NCBI GenBank assembly: GCA_009837355.1
Contig: VXTR01000058.1
Location: 1 to 61,652 of the forward strand
DNA: 61,652 nucleotides
Source of the DNA: Chloroflexota bacterium
GTDB taxonomy: Bacteria; Chloroflexota; Dehalococcoidia; Lucifugimonadales; UBA3495
Direction: 5' to 3'
Made by a program: the position numbers and the translations under genes. Below the pieces are notes generated by a model. The model made no database searches and had not been told where the DNA came from. It saw only the letters and a program-made list of their open reading frames with translations. Shown here in pieces: positions 15,574 to 23,608 of the stretch (position 1 is its first letter; every line of letters starts with the position of its first letter).

Positions 15574-17526
15574 CTATGGCCGATACCCGCGGTCGGCGCT
15601 GGCGCTGTGGTCGCACGCCGACGCTTCGCCGCCAGCCCACCACACGTGGTCCCACTTCTTCACCAACTGCACCGTCGGCGGATAGTGGAAGTTGCGGATG
15701 CGGCAGTCAAAAGCCCCGCCGCTGGAGTACCACAACACCGGCAGCCAGTGGCTTTCGCCCTGGTGCAGAATTGCAGCCAGGTCTTCCAGATGCCCCTGAC
15801 GGGTCGCCGGGTCAACCTCCCGATTCTGCAAGTCAATCAACTCGTCAACCTCGTCGTTCTGCCAGTTGTGCGGATTCCGCAGCACGTCTTGCAGGTAGAA
15901 CTGGTTGATGATGTCGCCGGGGTCGCGCAGGATGATGCCCGTTCCAACACCGTCAAAGTTCGCCACGCCGTCCCGCAGCCCGACGTACATCGTAGCCAGG
16001 TCGGTGGGCTGAATGACGATGTCGATGTTCAGGTCTTCCCGCAGCTGCGGCGCCACCGTCTCCGCTGTGGACAACGATGGGTTCGAGTTCACCACGTTGT
16101 GCGTAATCTCGAAACCGTCGGGATAGCCAGCCTCGGTGAGCAACTGCCGGGCTTCGGCCAGCGCCGCCTCCCGGTCGCCGTAAGCCACGTTCTCAGCCTT
16201 CAGCACTTCCAGGTCTTCAACTACGCCCGGCGCGAAGAAGGTGCCGGGTTTGCCAAAGCCCAGGATGGCTTTTTCAACGGCGTTCTCCCGGTCAATGCCC
16301 AGGTACATCGCCCGCCGCACCCGCGGGTCGTCAAACGGCGGTTTGGTGTGGTTCAGGAAGAACGCCTGCACGCCCGAAGCTTCCAGGATCACGGCGCGGA
16401 CGCGGCCGTTGGTATCCTCTTCCAGTCGTGCCATGTCTTCGGGGCGGTTGCTGCCGGTGACGGGCTGGTACGTGCCATAAACCTGTCCGGCCTGCAACGC
16501 CGAAAGGCGGCGGGCAACGTCCCGAATCAGGAATATCTTGAGCCCGTCAAAGAAAGGCCGTCCCGTCTTGAAGTAGTTGGGGTTTGCGTCGTAGGAATAA
16601 CCCGAATCCTTTTCCCATTCTCGCAGCATCCAGGGACCGGAGCCGATGAGGCTGTCCGGCGTGCCCGCGCTGATGGCGGCCAGCGCCTCGGCCTGCGTCT
16701 TGCCCGTGTTGGCCTGCTCCTGGGTCAGGTTCTCGGCCACGTGCTTGGGATAAACCTTCATGTAGTCGGAGGCCAGGTTGGGCAGGAAGCCCGCCGCCGG
16801 GAACCTCAACGGAATCTTCACCGTCTTGTCGTCAACTGCCGAGGCGGTGCCGTGCTTCACGAAGTTGTTCAGGAAGCCCGTGCGGGCGCGCAGGACGCCC
16901 TCCTCAACCTGTCCCAACGTAATGCGGTCAATCGAAAAAGCAACGTCATCAGCCGTGACCGGCATACCATCGCTAAAGGTGGCGTCCGGGTGGATGTTGA
17001 AGATGTAACCCACCTCGTCGCCGTCCTCGTAGAACTCCCAACTCACCGCCAAATCGCCAATGATTTCATTCGGGTTGACCGGGTTGTATTCCAGAATCTG
17101 GTTGAAGCGAGGCCCCGAGGGAATCAGCACCGTGTTCATGGAACCGCCGTAGTGAACGTCCCAGAAACCGGGGTTGCTGGTCGCCACCAGCGGGAAGTCC
17201 CCCCGATAGTGCTGGCTCTCGCCTTCCTGCCACCAGTCGGGCCGGGCGTCAACGGCTACCGCCGTAGGCACCGGCACCGGCGTGGCGGTGGCGTCCAGCC
17301 GCGCGGTTGGCGTCGGCTCCACGACGCCGGCAAAGGGGTCAAGTGTCGGAGTGGCAGCCTGCTGTTGGGGCGCAGCGCTGCCGCCGCCGGTGGCCGCTCC
17401 GCTGCCGCTGTCTCCCGTGGTGTCCTGGGTGGTGGTAGTTCCGCCGCAGGCTACGATGGCCGCAGCTATGGCCACTGCCCCCAGGGCCAGCAGGATTCGC
17501 GGATGCCAGAATCTTCGCAAGTCCAT
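15574..17526 (-). CDS. ABC transporter substrate-binding lipoprotein, family 5 (peptide/nickel type)
   Basis: This 650-residue extracytoplasmic binding protein has a leader and lipobox AAIVACGG, a Thr/Ser/Pro-rich linker of about 70 residues, and a SBP_bac_5 domain. Landmarks are NEIIGDLAVSWEFYEDG, TFSDGMPVTADDVAFSI, IGSGPWMLREWEKDSGY, a FDDPRVRRAMYLGIDRE segment and a C-terminal HQGESHWLPVLWY. The long linker is longer than in proteobacterial DppA. GGGAGGT precedes the ATG. A good sigma-70 promoter lies 106-134 bp upstream. Ligand could be a peptide, an opine-like compound or another polar organic molecule. Confidence 0.92.
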   Translation of the reverse strand: MDLRRFWHPRILLALGAVAIAAAIVACGGTTTTQDTTGDSGSGAATGGGSAAPQQQAATPTLDPFAGVVEPTPTARLDATATPVPVPTAVAVDARPDWWQEGESQHYRGDFPLVATSNPGFWDVHYGGSMNTVLIPSGPRFNQILEYNPVNPNEIIGDLAVSWEFYEDGDEVGYIFNIHPDATFSDGMPVTADDVAFSIDRITLGQVEEGVLRARTGFLNNFVKHGTASAVDDKTVKIPLRFPAAGFLPNLASDYMKVYPKHVAENLTQEQANTGKTQAEALAAISAGTPDSLIGSGPWMLREWEKDSGYSYDANPNYFKTGRPFFDGLKIFLIRDVARRLSALQAGQVYGTYQPVTGSNRPEDMARLEEDTNGRVRAVILEASGVQAFFLNHTKPPFDDPRVRRAMYLGIDRENAVEKAILGFGKPGTFFAPGVVEDLEVLKAENVAYGDREAALAEARQLLTEAGYPDGFEITHNVVNSNPSLSTAETVAPQLREDLNIDIVIQPTDLATMYVGLRDGVANFDGVGTGIILRDPGDIINQFYLQDVLRNPHNWQNDEVDELIDLQNREVDPATRQGHLEDLAAILHQGESHWLPVLWYSSGGAFDCRIRNFHYPPTVQLVKKWDHVWWAGGEASACDHSASADRGYRP

Positions 17527-17631
17527 GTAACAAGACCTCCCTGATTTGGTTATCGCTCTCGAACCGGAACGTCAGGGACATAACCCGACGTCAGTAATGC
17601 CGCGCCAGCGACGGGTTGCCGGCGTTGCACG

Positions 17632-17660
17632 ATGCTACTCAAAGATAGTTTCATTGTCAA
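17632..17660 (-). promoter_or_regulatory. Sigma-70 promoter of the peptide-ABC/DUF3179 operon
   Basis: On the minus strand TTGACA (17655-17660), a 17-bp spacer, then TAGCAT (17632-17637). This is the best -35/-10 pair seen in the window. Confidence 0.75.
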
Positions 17661-17670
17661 ACCGCTTTTC

Positions 17671-17697
17671 ATGATATTCAGCCGCCTGCAATATCAT
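17671..17697. promoter_or_regulatory. Inverted repeat upstream of -35, possible operator
   Basis: ATGATATT (17671-17678) and AATATCAT (17690-17697) are exact inverted repeats with an 11-bp spacer, 10 bp upstream of the TTGACA box. Position suits an activator site. The lack of a T-tract argues against a terminator. Confidence 0.5.
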
Positions 17698-17721
17698 CCG
17701 TAAAGATTTTCCCCGACGCCG

Positions 17722-19200
17722 CTAACGGCTCGACTTCACACTCAACGCAGCCAACACCCCACCTTCGGTAGCCACCGGTGCCAGCAGCAACTCTCCGGAT
17801 ACGATCGGCTGTGCGGTTATCGGCCCTTCAAGCGTTGCCGTCCATTGCTCCGAACCGTCGGCTAACGACAGCGCCGTAATGACGCCTCTCTCGTCGCCAA
17901 CCAGGGCCACGTCTCCGGCGATGGTGGCGCCAGCTGCTACGCCAGCCTCCAGGTCCGTCTCCCAGCGAATCGCGCCCGTTTCCACCTCCAGCCCGCTAAC
18001 CAGTCCTCCCACGTCGGCGATTACGACGGTTTGCCCCGACACCGCCGGCTGGTGCGGCTGCTTGCCCCCTGTCCTCGTGGACCAGACCGTGCCCTGCTGC
18101 ACCGGCGGATGCTTGGCGAATCCCCAAACCGCCAACTGCGTTCGGACGTAATAGATGGGACGTTCCAGCGGGTAGCGATGCCCTCGGTAGTCTATACCCC
18201 AAACCCGTCCTCGGGAGCCGTCCCGCCTGGCCCCGTTGCTGCTGAAGTGGAGCAAATCGTCGGTAACCGCCGGCCCGTCCCGGGTCCAGCGTCCGCCGCC
18301 GGCGTTGTAAATCATCTGCGGCCGGCCCGTGTTCACGTCCAGCACGTGTATCCTTTCGTCGTTGGCGGTAACTACCAGCCGGCTGTCGTTGATGGCCGGC
18401 GGCGCGATTATCCAGTCGCCCACCTGGTAATCCCACAGCGTTGCGCCCGTGGCGGCGTCCAGCGCCAGCAGCCGGCGCTGGTCCGTTTCGGCCACGAACA
18501 GCCGGCCGTCCGCCACCGTCGGCGACGGCAGCGATGCTGTCGCCAGCCGTTTTGACCACGCCAGTTCGCCGCTCTCGGCGTCCAGCGCGGTTACGATGCC
18601 CGGCCTGAATACCGCGAACACCAGGCCATCGGAAACCGCCGGCGTAACCCCCGCCGGCAGCCCGGAGTCGTATCGCCAGATTACCGTCCCGCTCTCCTTG
18701 TCCAGCGCGACAACGCTCCCATCCTCCGCAGTCAGATACACCCGGCTCCCAACCACGGCCGGCGGAGTGTCAATCGGCGACCCGGCAACGTACTCCCATC
18801 GCACTTCCGGCGTGCCTCCGGCGGACAACCCCGGCGCAACGGCGGCGGATGCGTTGGTAACGCCGCCGCCGGCCTGAGGCCAGTCCCCGGCCGGCACGGC
18901 AACGGCAGTATCGCCAATGGCGGTTGACGGCTGCGGCGGGTCCGGCGGCAGCCCGGTATATTCCCACAGTATCCAGAACGCGATGACGAGCAGCGGCGCG
19001 ATTACCAGGGCGGCGCGCACCAGCCGGTTGCGCAGAAAGTCCAGCCGAATGCGTCGGGAACGCCGGCGGGCCTCCCCGGATGCCACGGTCTCCAGCCCCG
19101 AGAACGCGCCGCACTGCGCGCACCGGGCGCCTTCCTCCAACGACTCGTTAAGATGGCCGCAGAATCGGCAGAGCAGGACGGTGTCGGGACTGGCGCTCAC
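17722..19200 (-). CDS. Zinc-ribbon, single-pass PQQ-type beta-propeller protein
   Basis: Starting at GTG 19200, 7 bp after the preceding stop, the product has 492 residues. The N-terminus carries a zinc ribbon of two CxxC pairs (CRFC and CAQC about 16 residues apart). A basic segment and one hydrophobic helix (about residues 65-85) follow. The rest is a PQQ_2/BamB-like propeller with recurring GxVxALDxxxG blades (SVVALDKESGTVIW, IVTALDAESGELAW, LLALDAATGATLW, VSGLEVETGAIRW). The ribbon should be cytosolic and the propeller outside. No quinoprotein catalytic residues are evident, so a binding or scaffold role is likely. It is downstream of the dihydropyrimidinase-like gene. An in-frame ORF extends further upstream into that gene, but nothing conserved is there. 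Confidence 0.78.
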   Translation of the reverse strand: MSASPDTVLLCRFCGHLNESLEEGARCAQCGAFSGLETVASGEARRRSRRIRLDFLRNRLVRAALVIAPLLVIAFWILWEYTGLPPDPPQPSTAIGDTAVAVPAGDWPQAGGGVTNASAAVAPGLSAGGTPEVRWEYVAGSPIDTPPAVVGSRVYLTAEDGSVVALDKESGTVIWRYDSGLPAGVTPAVSDGLVFAVFRPGIVTALDAESGELAWSKRLATASLPSPTVADGRLFVAETDQRRLLALDAATGATLWDYQVGDWIIAPPAINDSRLVVTANDERIHVLDVNTGRPQMIYNAGGGRWTRDGPAVTDDLLHFSSNGARRDGSRGRVWGIDYRGHRYPLERPIYYVRTQLAVWGFAKHPPVQQGTVWSTRTGGKQPHQPAVSGQTVVIADVGGLVSGLEVETGAIRWETDLEAGVAAGATIAGDVALVGDERGVITALSLADGSEQWTATLEGPITAQPIVSGELLLAPVATEGGVLAALSVKSSR

Positions 19201-19207
19201 GGGCGGG

Positions 19208-20659
19208 TCAGAACGCCGGCCGTTGCAGCACGGCCGGGTCAATGCGGCGGCGCACCAACTGCCCGTCAGTGGGTTCGCCCAGCAGCTCACCCTTGTCCAC
19301 CATCACCTTGCCCCGCAGGATGACCGTGGTGGGCCAGCCGAAGATTTCCCAGCCTTCCCACGGGCTGTAGTCCCGCAGGTGCAGGTCGTCCATCGTCAGC
19401 CGCTTGTGGATGTTCGGGTCGATGATGGCAAAGTCGGCGTCGCTGCCCGGCGCGATGACCCCCTTGCGCGGGTACATCCCCAGCAAACGGGCCGCGTTGG
19501 TCGCCGTGATGTTGGCGAACTGCGTCAGCGACATCCCGCGCCGCACCACGGCCTCGGTGTAGTTGACGCCCATCCGGATTTCGATGCCGATGTTGCCGCC
19601 CCGCATATCCTGCACGTTGAGGCCCGCCGTCTTGTCAATGTACGTGGTGAAACTGCTGTCCGTGGCGGTGAAGGTCAGGTCGTTGCCCAGCAGACCGGTC
19701 CACAGCTCGCTCCCGTCTTCAGGATACTTCAGCGACGGGTAGGTGTGGTACTTCATCCCGTCCGGTTCCCGGTACTGCCAGGCGTTGAACGAGAGTGCCA
19801 GCGTCAGCACTTCGCCATAGACGGGCAGGCCCCGGCTCCGCGCCGCGGCCACCGCGTTGACCCCGTCGCTGCCCGTTACGTGCACGAAGTACATTCCCGC
19901 GCCGTTCTGCTCCGCGATGCGTATCACGTCGCGGAAGGCTACGTCCTCAACCTCCTTGGAGTGAATCAGGTTAGCGTTCCACCAATCCCACATCCCCCGC
20001 TGATGCGCCACCAGGTAGTTGTACATCACGATTTCGTCGTCCTCGGCGTGAACGGCGAGGACGCCGTCGTGCCGGGCCAGCTGCGCGGTCAGGTCGCTGA
20101 GCCGTCCGTTGTCGATGCGGCCAATGGGCGTCAGCGACAGCGGCGGGTCCTGCGGCGGCCGGATGTTGGTGGTGAATATCTTGACGCTGGGAAAGTCGTT
20201 GTTGATGAGATCGCTGACCCGCGCGATGCTGTCGGCGGTGTTGCTGCTCCGGTAGATGACGTGGGCGGAATAGTCGGCGTAGGTGTTGCCTTCCCACACC
20301 GACATGAAATCCAGCACGCCGCCCACCAGTTCGCCCTCGTTGGGGGCGGGGGCGAAGTCAACCACGGTGGTGGTGCCGCCCCAGATTGCGCCCAGGGAGT
20401 GTTCCAACGGGCCGGCGTTGGGCACGCCGGCGACCTGCTGGTGTGCCCCCGGCTGCACGTTGGCGGCGGCGTGGACGTGCGGCTCAATCCCGCCAGGGCA
20501 GACGATGCGCCCGCTGGCATCCACAACTTGCGCCGCGTCATCTATAAGCGTGCCGGGCGCGCCGATGGCGACGATGCGACCGTCCTGCACCCCAACATCT
20601 ACCTCAGCCGCCTCGCTGGGCATGACGACAGTGCCGCCGGTAATCAGCAGGTCAAACAT
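19208..20659 (-). CDS. Dihydropyrimidinase/D-hydantoinase-like amidohydrolase
   Basis: This 483-residue cyclic amidohydrolase opens the ring of dihydropyrimidines or hydantoins. The start at 20659 is set by GGAGGGG. The TIM-barrel metal residues are visible: HVH in EPHVHA, the Lys of SVKIFTTN as the usual carboxylated lysine, HAEDDE, a His in MYFVHVTGS, and GSDADFAIIDPN near the end. The first motif reads EPHVHA where most family members have DPHTH or DPHVH. Neighbouring hyuA and hyuB suggest a hydantoin or cyclic-amide theme, though those belong to a different ATP-dependent family. Allantoinase or another cyclic imide hydrolase is possible. Confidence 0.85.
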   Translation of the reverse strand: MFDLLITGGTVVMPSEAAEVDVGVQDGRIVAIGAPGTLIDDAAQVVDASGRIVCPGGIEPHVHAAANVQPGAHQQVAGVPNAGPLEHSLGAIWGGTTTVVDFAPAPNEGELVGGVLDFMSVWEGNTYADYSAHVIYRSSNTADSIARVSDLINNDFPSVKIFTTNIRPPQDPPLSLTPIGRIDNGRLSDLTAQLARHDGVLAVHAEDDEIVMYNYLVAHQRGMWDWWNANLIHSKEVEDVAFRDVIRIAEQNGAGMYFVHVTGSDGVNAVAAARSRGLPVYGEVLTLALSFNAWQYREPDGMKYHTYPSLKYPEDGSELWTGLLGNDLTFTATDSSFTTYIDKTAGLNVQDMRGGNIGIEIRMGVNYTEAVVRRGMSLTQFANITATNAARLLGMYPRKGVIAPGSDADFAIIDPNIHKRLTMDDLHLRDYSPWEGWEIFGWPTTVILRGKVMVDKGELLGEPTDGQLVRRRIDPAVLQRPAF

Positions 20660-20737
20660 GGTCGCCCCTCCGGATAGCGCAATGGGTGCGCGGGTCAGTG
20701 CATGGTAGCACAAACGCCGCACGCTGCGGTTGGCGTA

Positions 20738-21871
20738 TCAGCCCAGCGCCTGCCCCAAATCGGCAATCAGGTCGTCAGGGTGTTCCAGCCCCACGGAAAC
20801 GCGCAGCAGGTCGTCAGGGGTTTCGCTGTGCGGCCCCTCGATGGATGCCCGGTGCTCGATGAGGCTCTGCGTTCCGCCCAGGCTGGTAGCCCGCACGAAC
20901 AGGCGAACCCTGGACGCCACCTCCATCGCCGCCTCCCTGCCGCCGGCAACCTGGAAGGACAGCATCCCGCCGTAGTCCGACATTTGCTGACCCGCAACAT
21001 CGTGCCCCGGATGCTCCGGCAGCCCGGGGTAGTGCACCGCGGCAACTTTGGGATGATCCTGCAAAAACCGGGCAACGCGGCCGGCGTTGGCGCAGTGCGC
21101 CGGCATTCGCACGTGCAGGGTTCGGATGCCCCGCAGCGTCAGCCAGCAGTCAAACGGCGACGGCACCGCCCCGTACACGTTCTGTATCAGCCGGACGCGC
21201 CGGAAAACCTCGCTGTCCTCGGCAGACACCACCGCGCCGCCCGTTACGTCCTCGTGCCCGCCCAGGTACTTGGTGGTGGAGTGAACCACCATATCGGCCC
21301 CCAGGGAAAGGGGCCGCTGCAGCATCGGACTGGCCCAGGTGTTGTCGCAAACGCACAGCGCCCCGGCCGATTGGGCGATGCCTGCCATCTCCGCAATGTC
21401 GGTGATTTTCAGCAGCGGGTTGGACGGCGTTTCCGCCCAGATGAGCCGGGTGTTGGGCCGCACCGCCTGCCGGACAGTATCGGCGTCGGTCATATCGACG
21501 AACGTCGTATCCAGTCCCCAGGGGGCGAAGACCTCACGCAGCAGCCGCGCCGTGCCGTGATAGCAGTCATCCGGCGCGATTACGTGGTCGCCGGGGGCCA
21601 GCGCCTGAAACACCGTAGCCGTAGCCGCCGAACCCGATGCAAAAGCCGCCGCCACCGCGCCGCCCTCATCGCCGCCCTCCAGCAGCGCCAGCAGATGCTC
21701 CAGCGAACTGCGGTTGGGGTTGTCGCTGCGCGAATAAACAAACCCGAGCGGATACTCCCCGTCGCCGTCCCGCTCAAAGGTGGTGGACAGGTAAATCGGC
21801 GGCGCAACAGCCCCGGTAGCCGAGTCCGGCCGGTGAGCCGCCTGCGCCGCAATAGTTTCGGGCCGCATCAT
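20738..21871 (-). CDS. PLP-dependent trans-sulfuration enzyme (cystathionine gamma-synthase/methionine gamma-lyase family)
   Basis: This 377-residue fold-type I PLP enzyme starts MMRPETIAAQ, 5 bp after the GMC gene. Motifs include the substrate-arm YSRSDNPNRSSLE, the PLP phosphate-binding ASGSAAT, CDNTWASP with the pyridine-binding Asp, and STTKYLGGHEDVTGG with the Schiff-base lysine. The C-terminus has SLGGTQSLIEHRASI. It acts on sulfur amino acids or their O-acyl homoserine precursors; distinguishing synthase from lyase needs phylogeny. A longer in-frame ORF upstream lies within the GMC gene and is not counted. Confidence 0.88.
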   Translation of the reverse strand: MMRPETIAAQAAHRPDSATGAVAPPIYLSTTFERDGDGEYPLGFVYSRSDNPNRSSLEHLLALLEGGDEGGAVAAAFASGSAATATVFQALAPGDHVIAPDDCYHGTARLLREVFAPWGLDTTFVDMTDADTVRQAVRPNTRLIWAETPSNPLLKITDIAEMAGIAQSAGALCVCDNTWASPMLQRPLSLGADMVVHSTTKYLGGHEDVTGGAVVSAEDSEVFRRVRLIQNVYGAVPSPFDCWLTLRGIRTLHVRMPAHCANAGRVARFLQDHPKVAAVHYPGLPEHPGHDVAGQQMSDYGGMLSFQVAGGREAAMEVASRVRLFVRATSLGGTQSLIEHRASIEGPHSETPDDLLRVSVGLEHPDDLIADLGQALG

Positions 21872-21876
21872 CCCGT

Positions 21877-23430
21877 TCAGACCCCTGCCTTGATGAACTC
21901 CGCCACCCGCTCGCTGATCATAATCGTCGTGGCGTTGGTGTTGGCCCGAATCACGTCGGGCATCACCGAAGCGTCGGCCACGCGCAGACCCTGCACGCCG
22001 TGCACCTGCCCGTGCTGGTTCACCACGGCCAAGGGGTCGCTGTCCGGCCCCATCTTGCACGTGCCGGCGATGTGGTGCTGGGTGTAGGCATTGCGCAGTA
22101 TCCAATTGTCCAGCGCGTCGTCGTTGGCCAGATCGGCATCGACGGGATTCAGCCGCTCCACAATGAACTCCTTGAAGGGCGAACTTTCGGCGATTTCCAG
22201 AGCCTTGCGGACGGCTTGGCGCATCCGCTGCCGGTCATAGGGGTCGCTGAAAAGCTGGTAGTCCAAATCAGGCTGCACCGTCGGGTCGGTGGATTGCAGC
22301 GAAAGGCGGCCAAACCCCACGGCGTTCTGCAACCCCACGCTCAACCCGAAGTGGAAACCTTCACCGTCATAGGACACGCTGGCCGGACGGTGCTCGCTGG
22401 TCATAAGCGTCGGCGTAATCTGAAAGTCGGCCTTCGTTGGCGAGTCGTCCGCGCTCCAGCGCAGTCCGACCTGGATGTTGGGCGCGAAAGTGTCCGGTTC
22501 CTCGCCCTCGCCGCGAAACAGGATGTAAGCGGCAGGATGGTCGCGGAAGTTCATGCCCACGCCGGACAGTTCGTGGTTCACCGGAATGCCCATCTCCCGG
22601 AGGTGGTCGGCCGGCCCGATGCCCGAGAGCAGCAGCAGTTGCGCCGACCCAATGGTCCCGCTGCACAGGATGATTTCGTTGCCCTCGACGGTGAACACTT
22701 CGCCGCCGCTCTGCACCTCTACTCCCACGGCCCGATTGCCGTCCATCAACACCCGGTGGGCGTGGATATTGCCCCGCACCGTCAGGTTGAGGCGATGGCG
22801 CGCCGTGCTTAGGAACGTCAGCGATGTGCTCATCCGCACGCCGTCGATGTTGTTCATCGGGCGCGGCGAGATGGCGGTGTAGCAATCCGGCGCGTTCTGG
22901 TCGGGATGCTCCGGGATGCCCAGGCCAACGCAGGCATCGTAGAACGCCGCGTTGAAGGGCAGCCAGTCCTCCCGCTTGGGCCGGCGCACCGGCAGTGGTC
23001 CCTCCGAGCCGTGGAAGTCGTCGCCACCGAAGTCCCAGTCGTTCTCCAGCTTGCGAAAGAACGGCAGGCAGTCGGTGAACTTCCACTCGTCGTTTCCCCA
23101 CTCGGCCCATATGTCGTAGTCCTCGGGGATGCCACGGAACACCACCTGTCCGTTGATGGACGACGACCCACCCATGGCCCAGCCCCGGGGAATGACCATC
23201 GGCTCGCTCTGCGAGGAATTGGCCCGCCCCCGCAGGTCCCAGCTGTGCGGCCCGTAGGCGGACAGCCAGGTGTTGTTGCCTTGCTTCAGATCCTGGGGCA
23301 GGTGCTCGAAGTCGGGATAGTCCGGCCCGGCCTCCAGCAGGATGACGGACTTGTCGGTCATTTCGGAGAGGCGCGTGGCCATGACACAGCCGGCGGAACC
23401 GCCGCCGACCACGATGTAGTCATACTTCAT
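21877..23430 (-). CDS. GMC family FAD-dependent oxidoreductase
   Basis: This 517-residue flavoenzyme oxidises alcohols, with choline- and alcohol-dehydrogenase-like relatives. The start MKYDYIVVGGGSAGC carries the FAD dinucleotide motif, followed by LLEAGPDYPD, then MGGSSSINGQVVFRG (GMC signature 1), GTIGSAQLLLLSGIGP (signature 2), and the C-terminal active-site HHIAGTCKMG with ADASVMPD. It is cytosolic, with no signal peptide. A TGC-TAAAAT extended -10 is present at 23475-23483. The downstream PLP enzyme is only 5 bp away, so the two are cotranscribed. The substrate is unknown. Confidence 0.9.
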   Translation of the reverse strand: MKYDYIVVGGGSAGCVMATRLSEMTDKSVILLEAGPDYPDFEHLPQDLKQGNNTWLSAYGPHSWDLRGRANSSQSEPMVIPRGWAMGGSSSINGQVVFRGIPEDYDIWAEWGNDEWKFTDCLPFFRKLENDWDFGGDDFHGSEGPLPVRRPKREDWLPFNAAFYDACVGLGIPEHPDQNAPDCYTAISPRPMNNIDGVRMSTSLTFLSTARHRLNLTVRGNIHAHRVLMDGNRAVGVEVQSGGEVFTVEGNEIILCSGTIGSAQLLLLSGIGPADHLREMGIPVNHELSGVGMNFRDHPAAYILFRGEGEEPDTFAPNIQVGLRWSADDSPTKADFQITPTLMTSEHRPASVSYDGEGFHFGLSVGLQNAVGFGRLSLQSTDPTVQPDLDYQLFSDPYDRQRMRQAVRKALEIAESSPFKEFIVERLNPVDADLANDDALDNWILRNAYTQHHIAGTCKMGPDSDPLAVVNQHGQVHGVQGLRVADASVMPDVIRANTNATTIMISERVAEFIKAGV

Positions 23431-23474
23431 AACGAGAGCCGGTCTCCTTGTCGGGTTTGATGACGCTGCGGGCG

Positions 23475-23483
23475 ATTTTAGCA
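23475..23483 (-). promoter_or_regulatory. Extended -10 promoter TGCTAAAAT before the GMC gene
   Basis: On the minus strand TGC precedes TAAAAT, 45 bp upstream of the ATG. The same nonamer type is found upstream of other genes here (32518, 38930, 52336). Confidence 0.5.
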
Positions 23484-23510
23484 CAGTGATGACACAGCCA
23501 CCCTGCCGTC

Positions 23511-23608
23511 CTCTACTGCGCTCGCGGCCCCTTGGTCGCCGCAACCCGCTCAATCGACCCGTCCGCGTTGATGCGGAATCCCGAGTACGGCCCCACTTTC
23601 TCGTTGAA
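23511..23608. repeat. 98-bp perfect direct repeat, copy A
   Basis: Identical over 98 bp to 25179-25276 and covering the last 32 codons of both DctP-like genes. Outside it the genes are clearly diverged, which points to recent gene conversion. Confidence 0.9.

Noticed and set aside
15445-17544. 699-codon open frame on the plus strand
   Set aside because: It lies antisense to the well-supported binding-protein gene and reflects GC-rich third positions. No start context or family match.
19201-19290. N-terminal extension of the propeller protein
   Set aside because: It overlaps the end of the amidohydrolase gene and encodes nothing conserved; GTG at 19200 begins right before the zinc ribbon.
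21872-22105. 78-residue N-terminal extension of the PLP enzyme
   Set aside because: It is fully inside the GMC gene and Arg/Gly-rich; ATG 21871 begins the conserved region.
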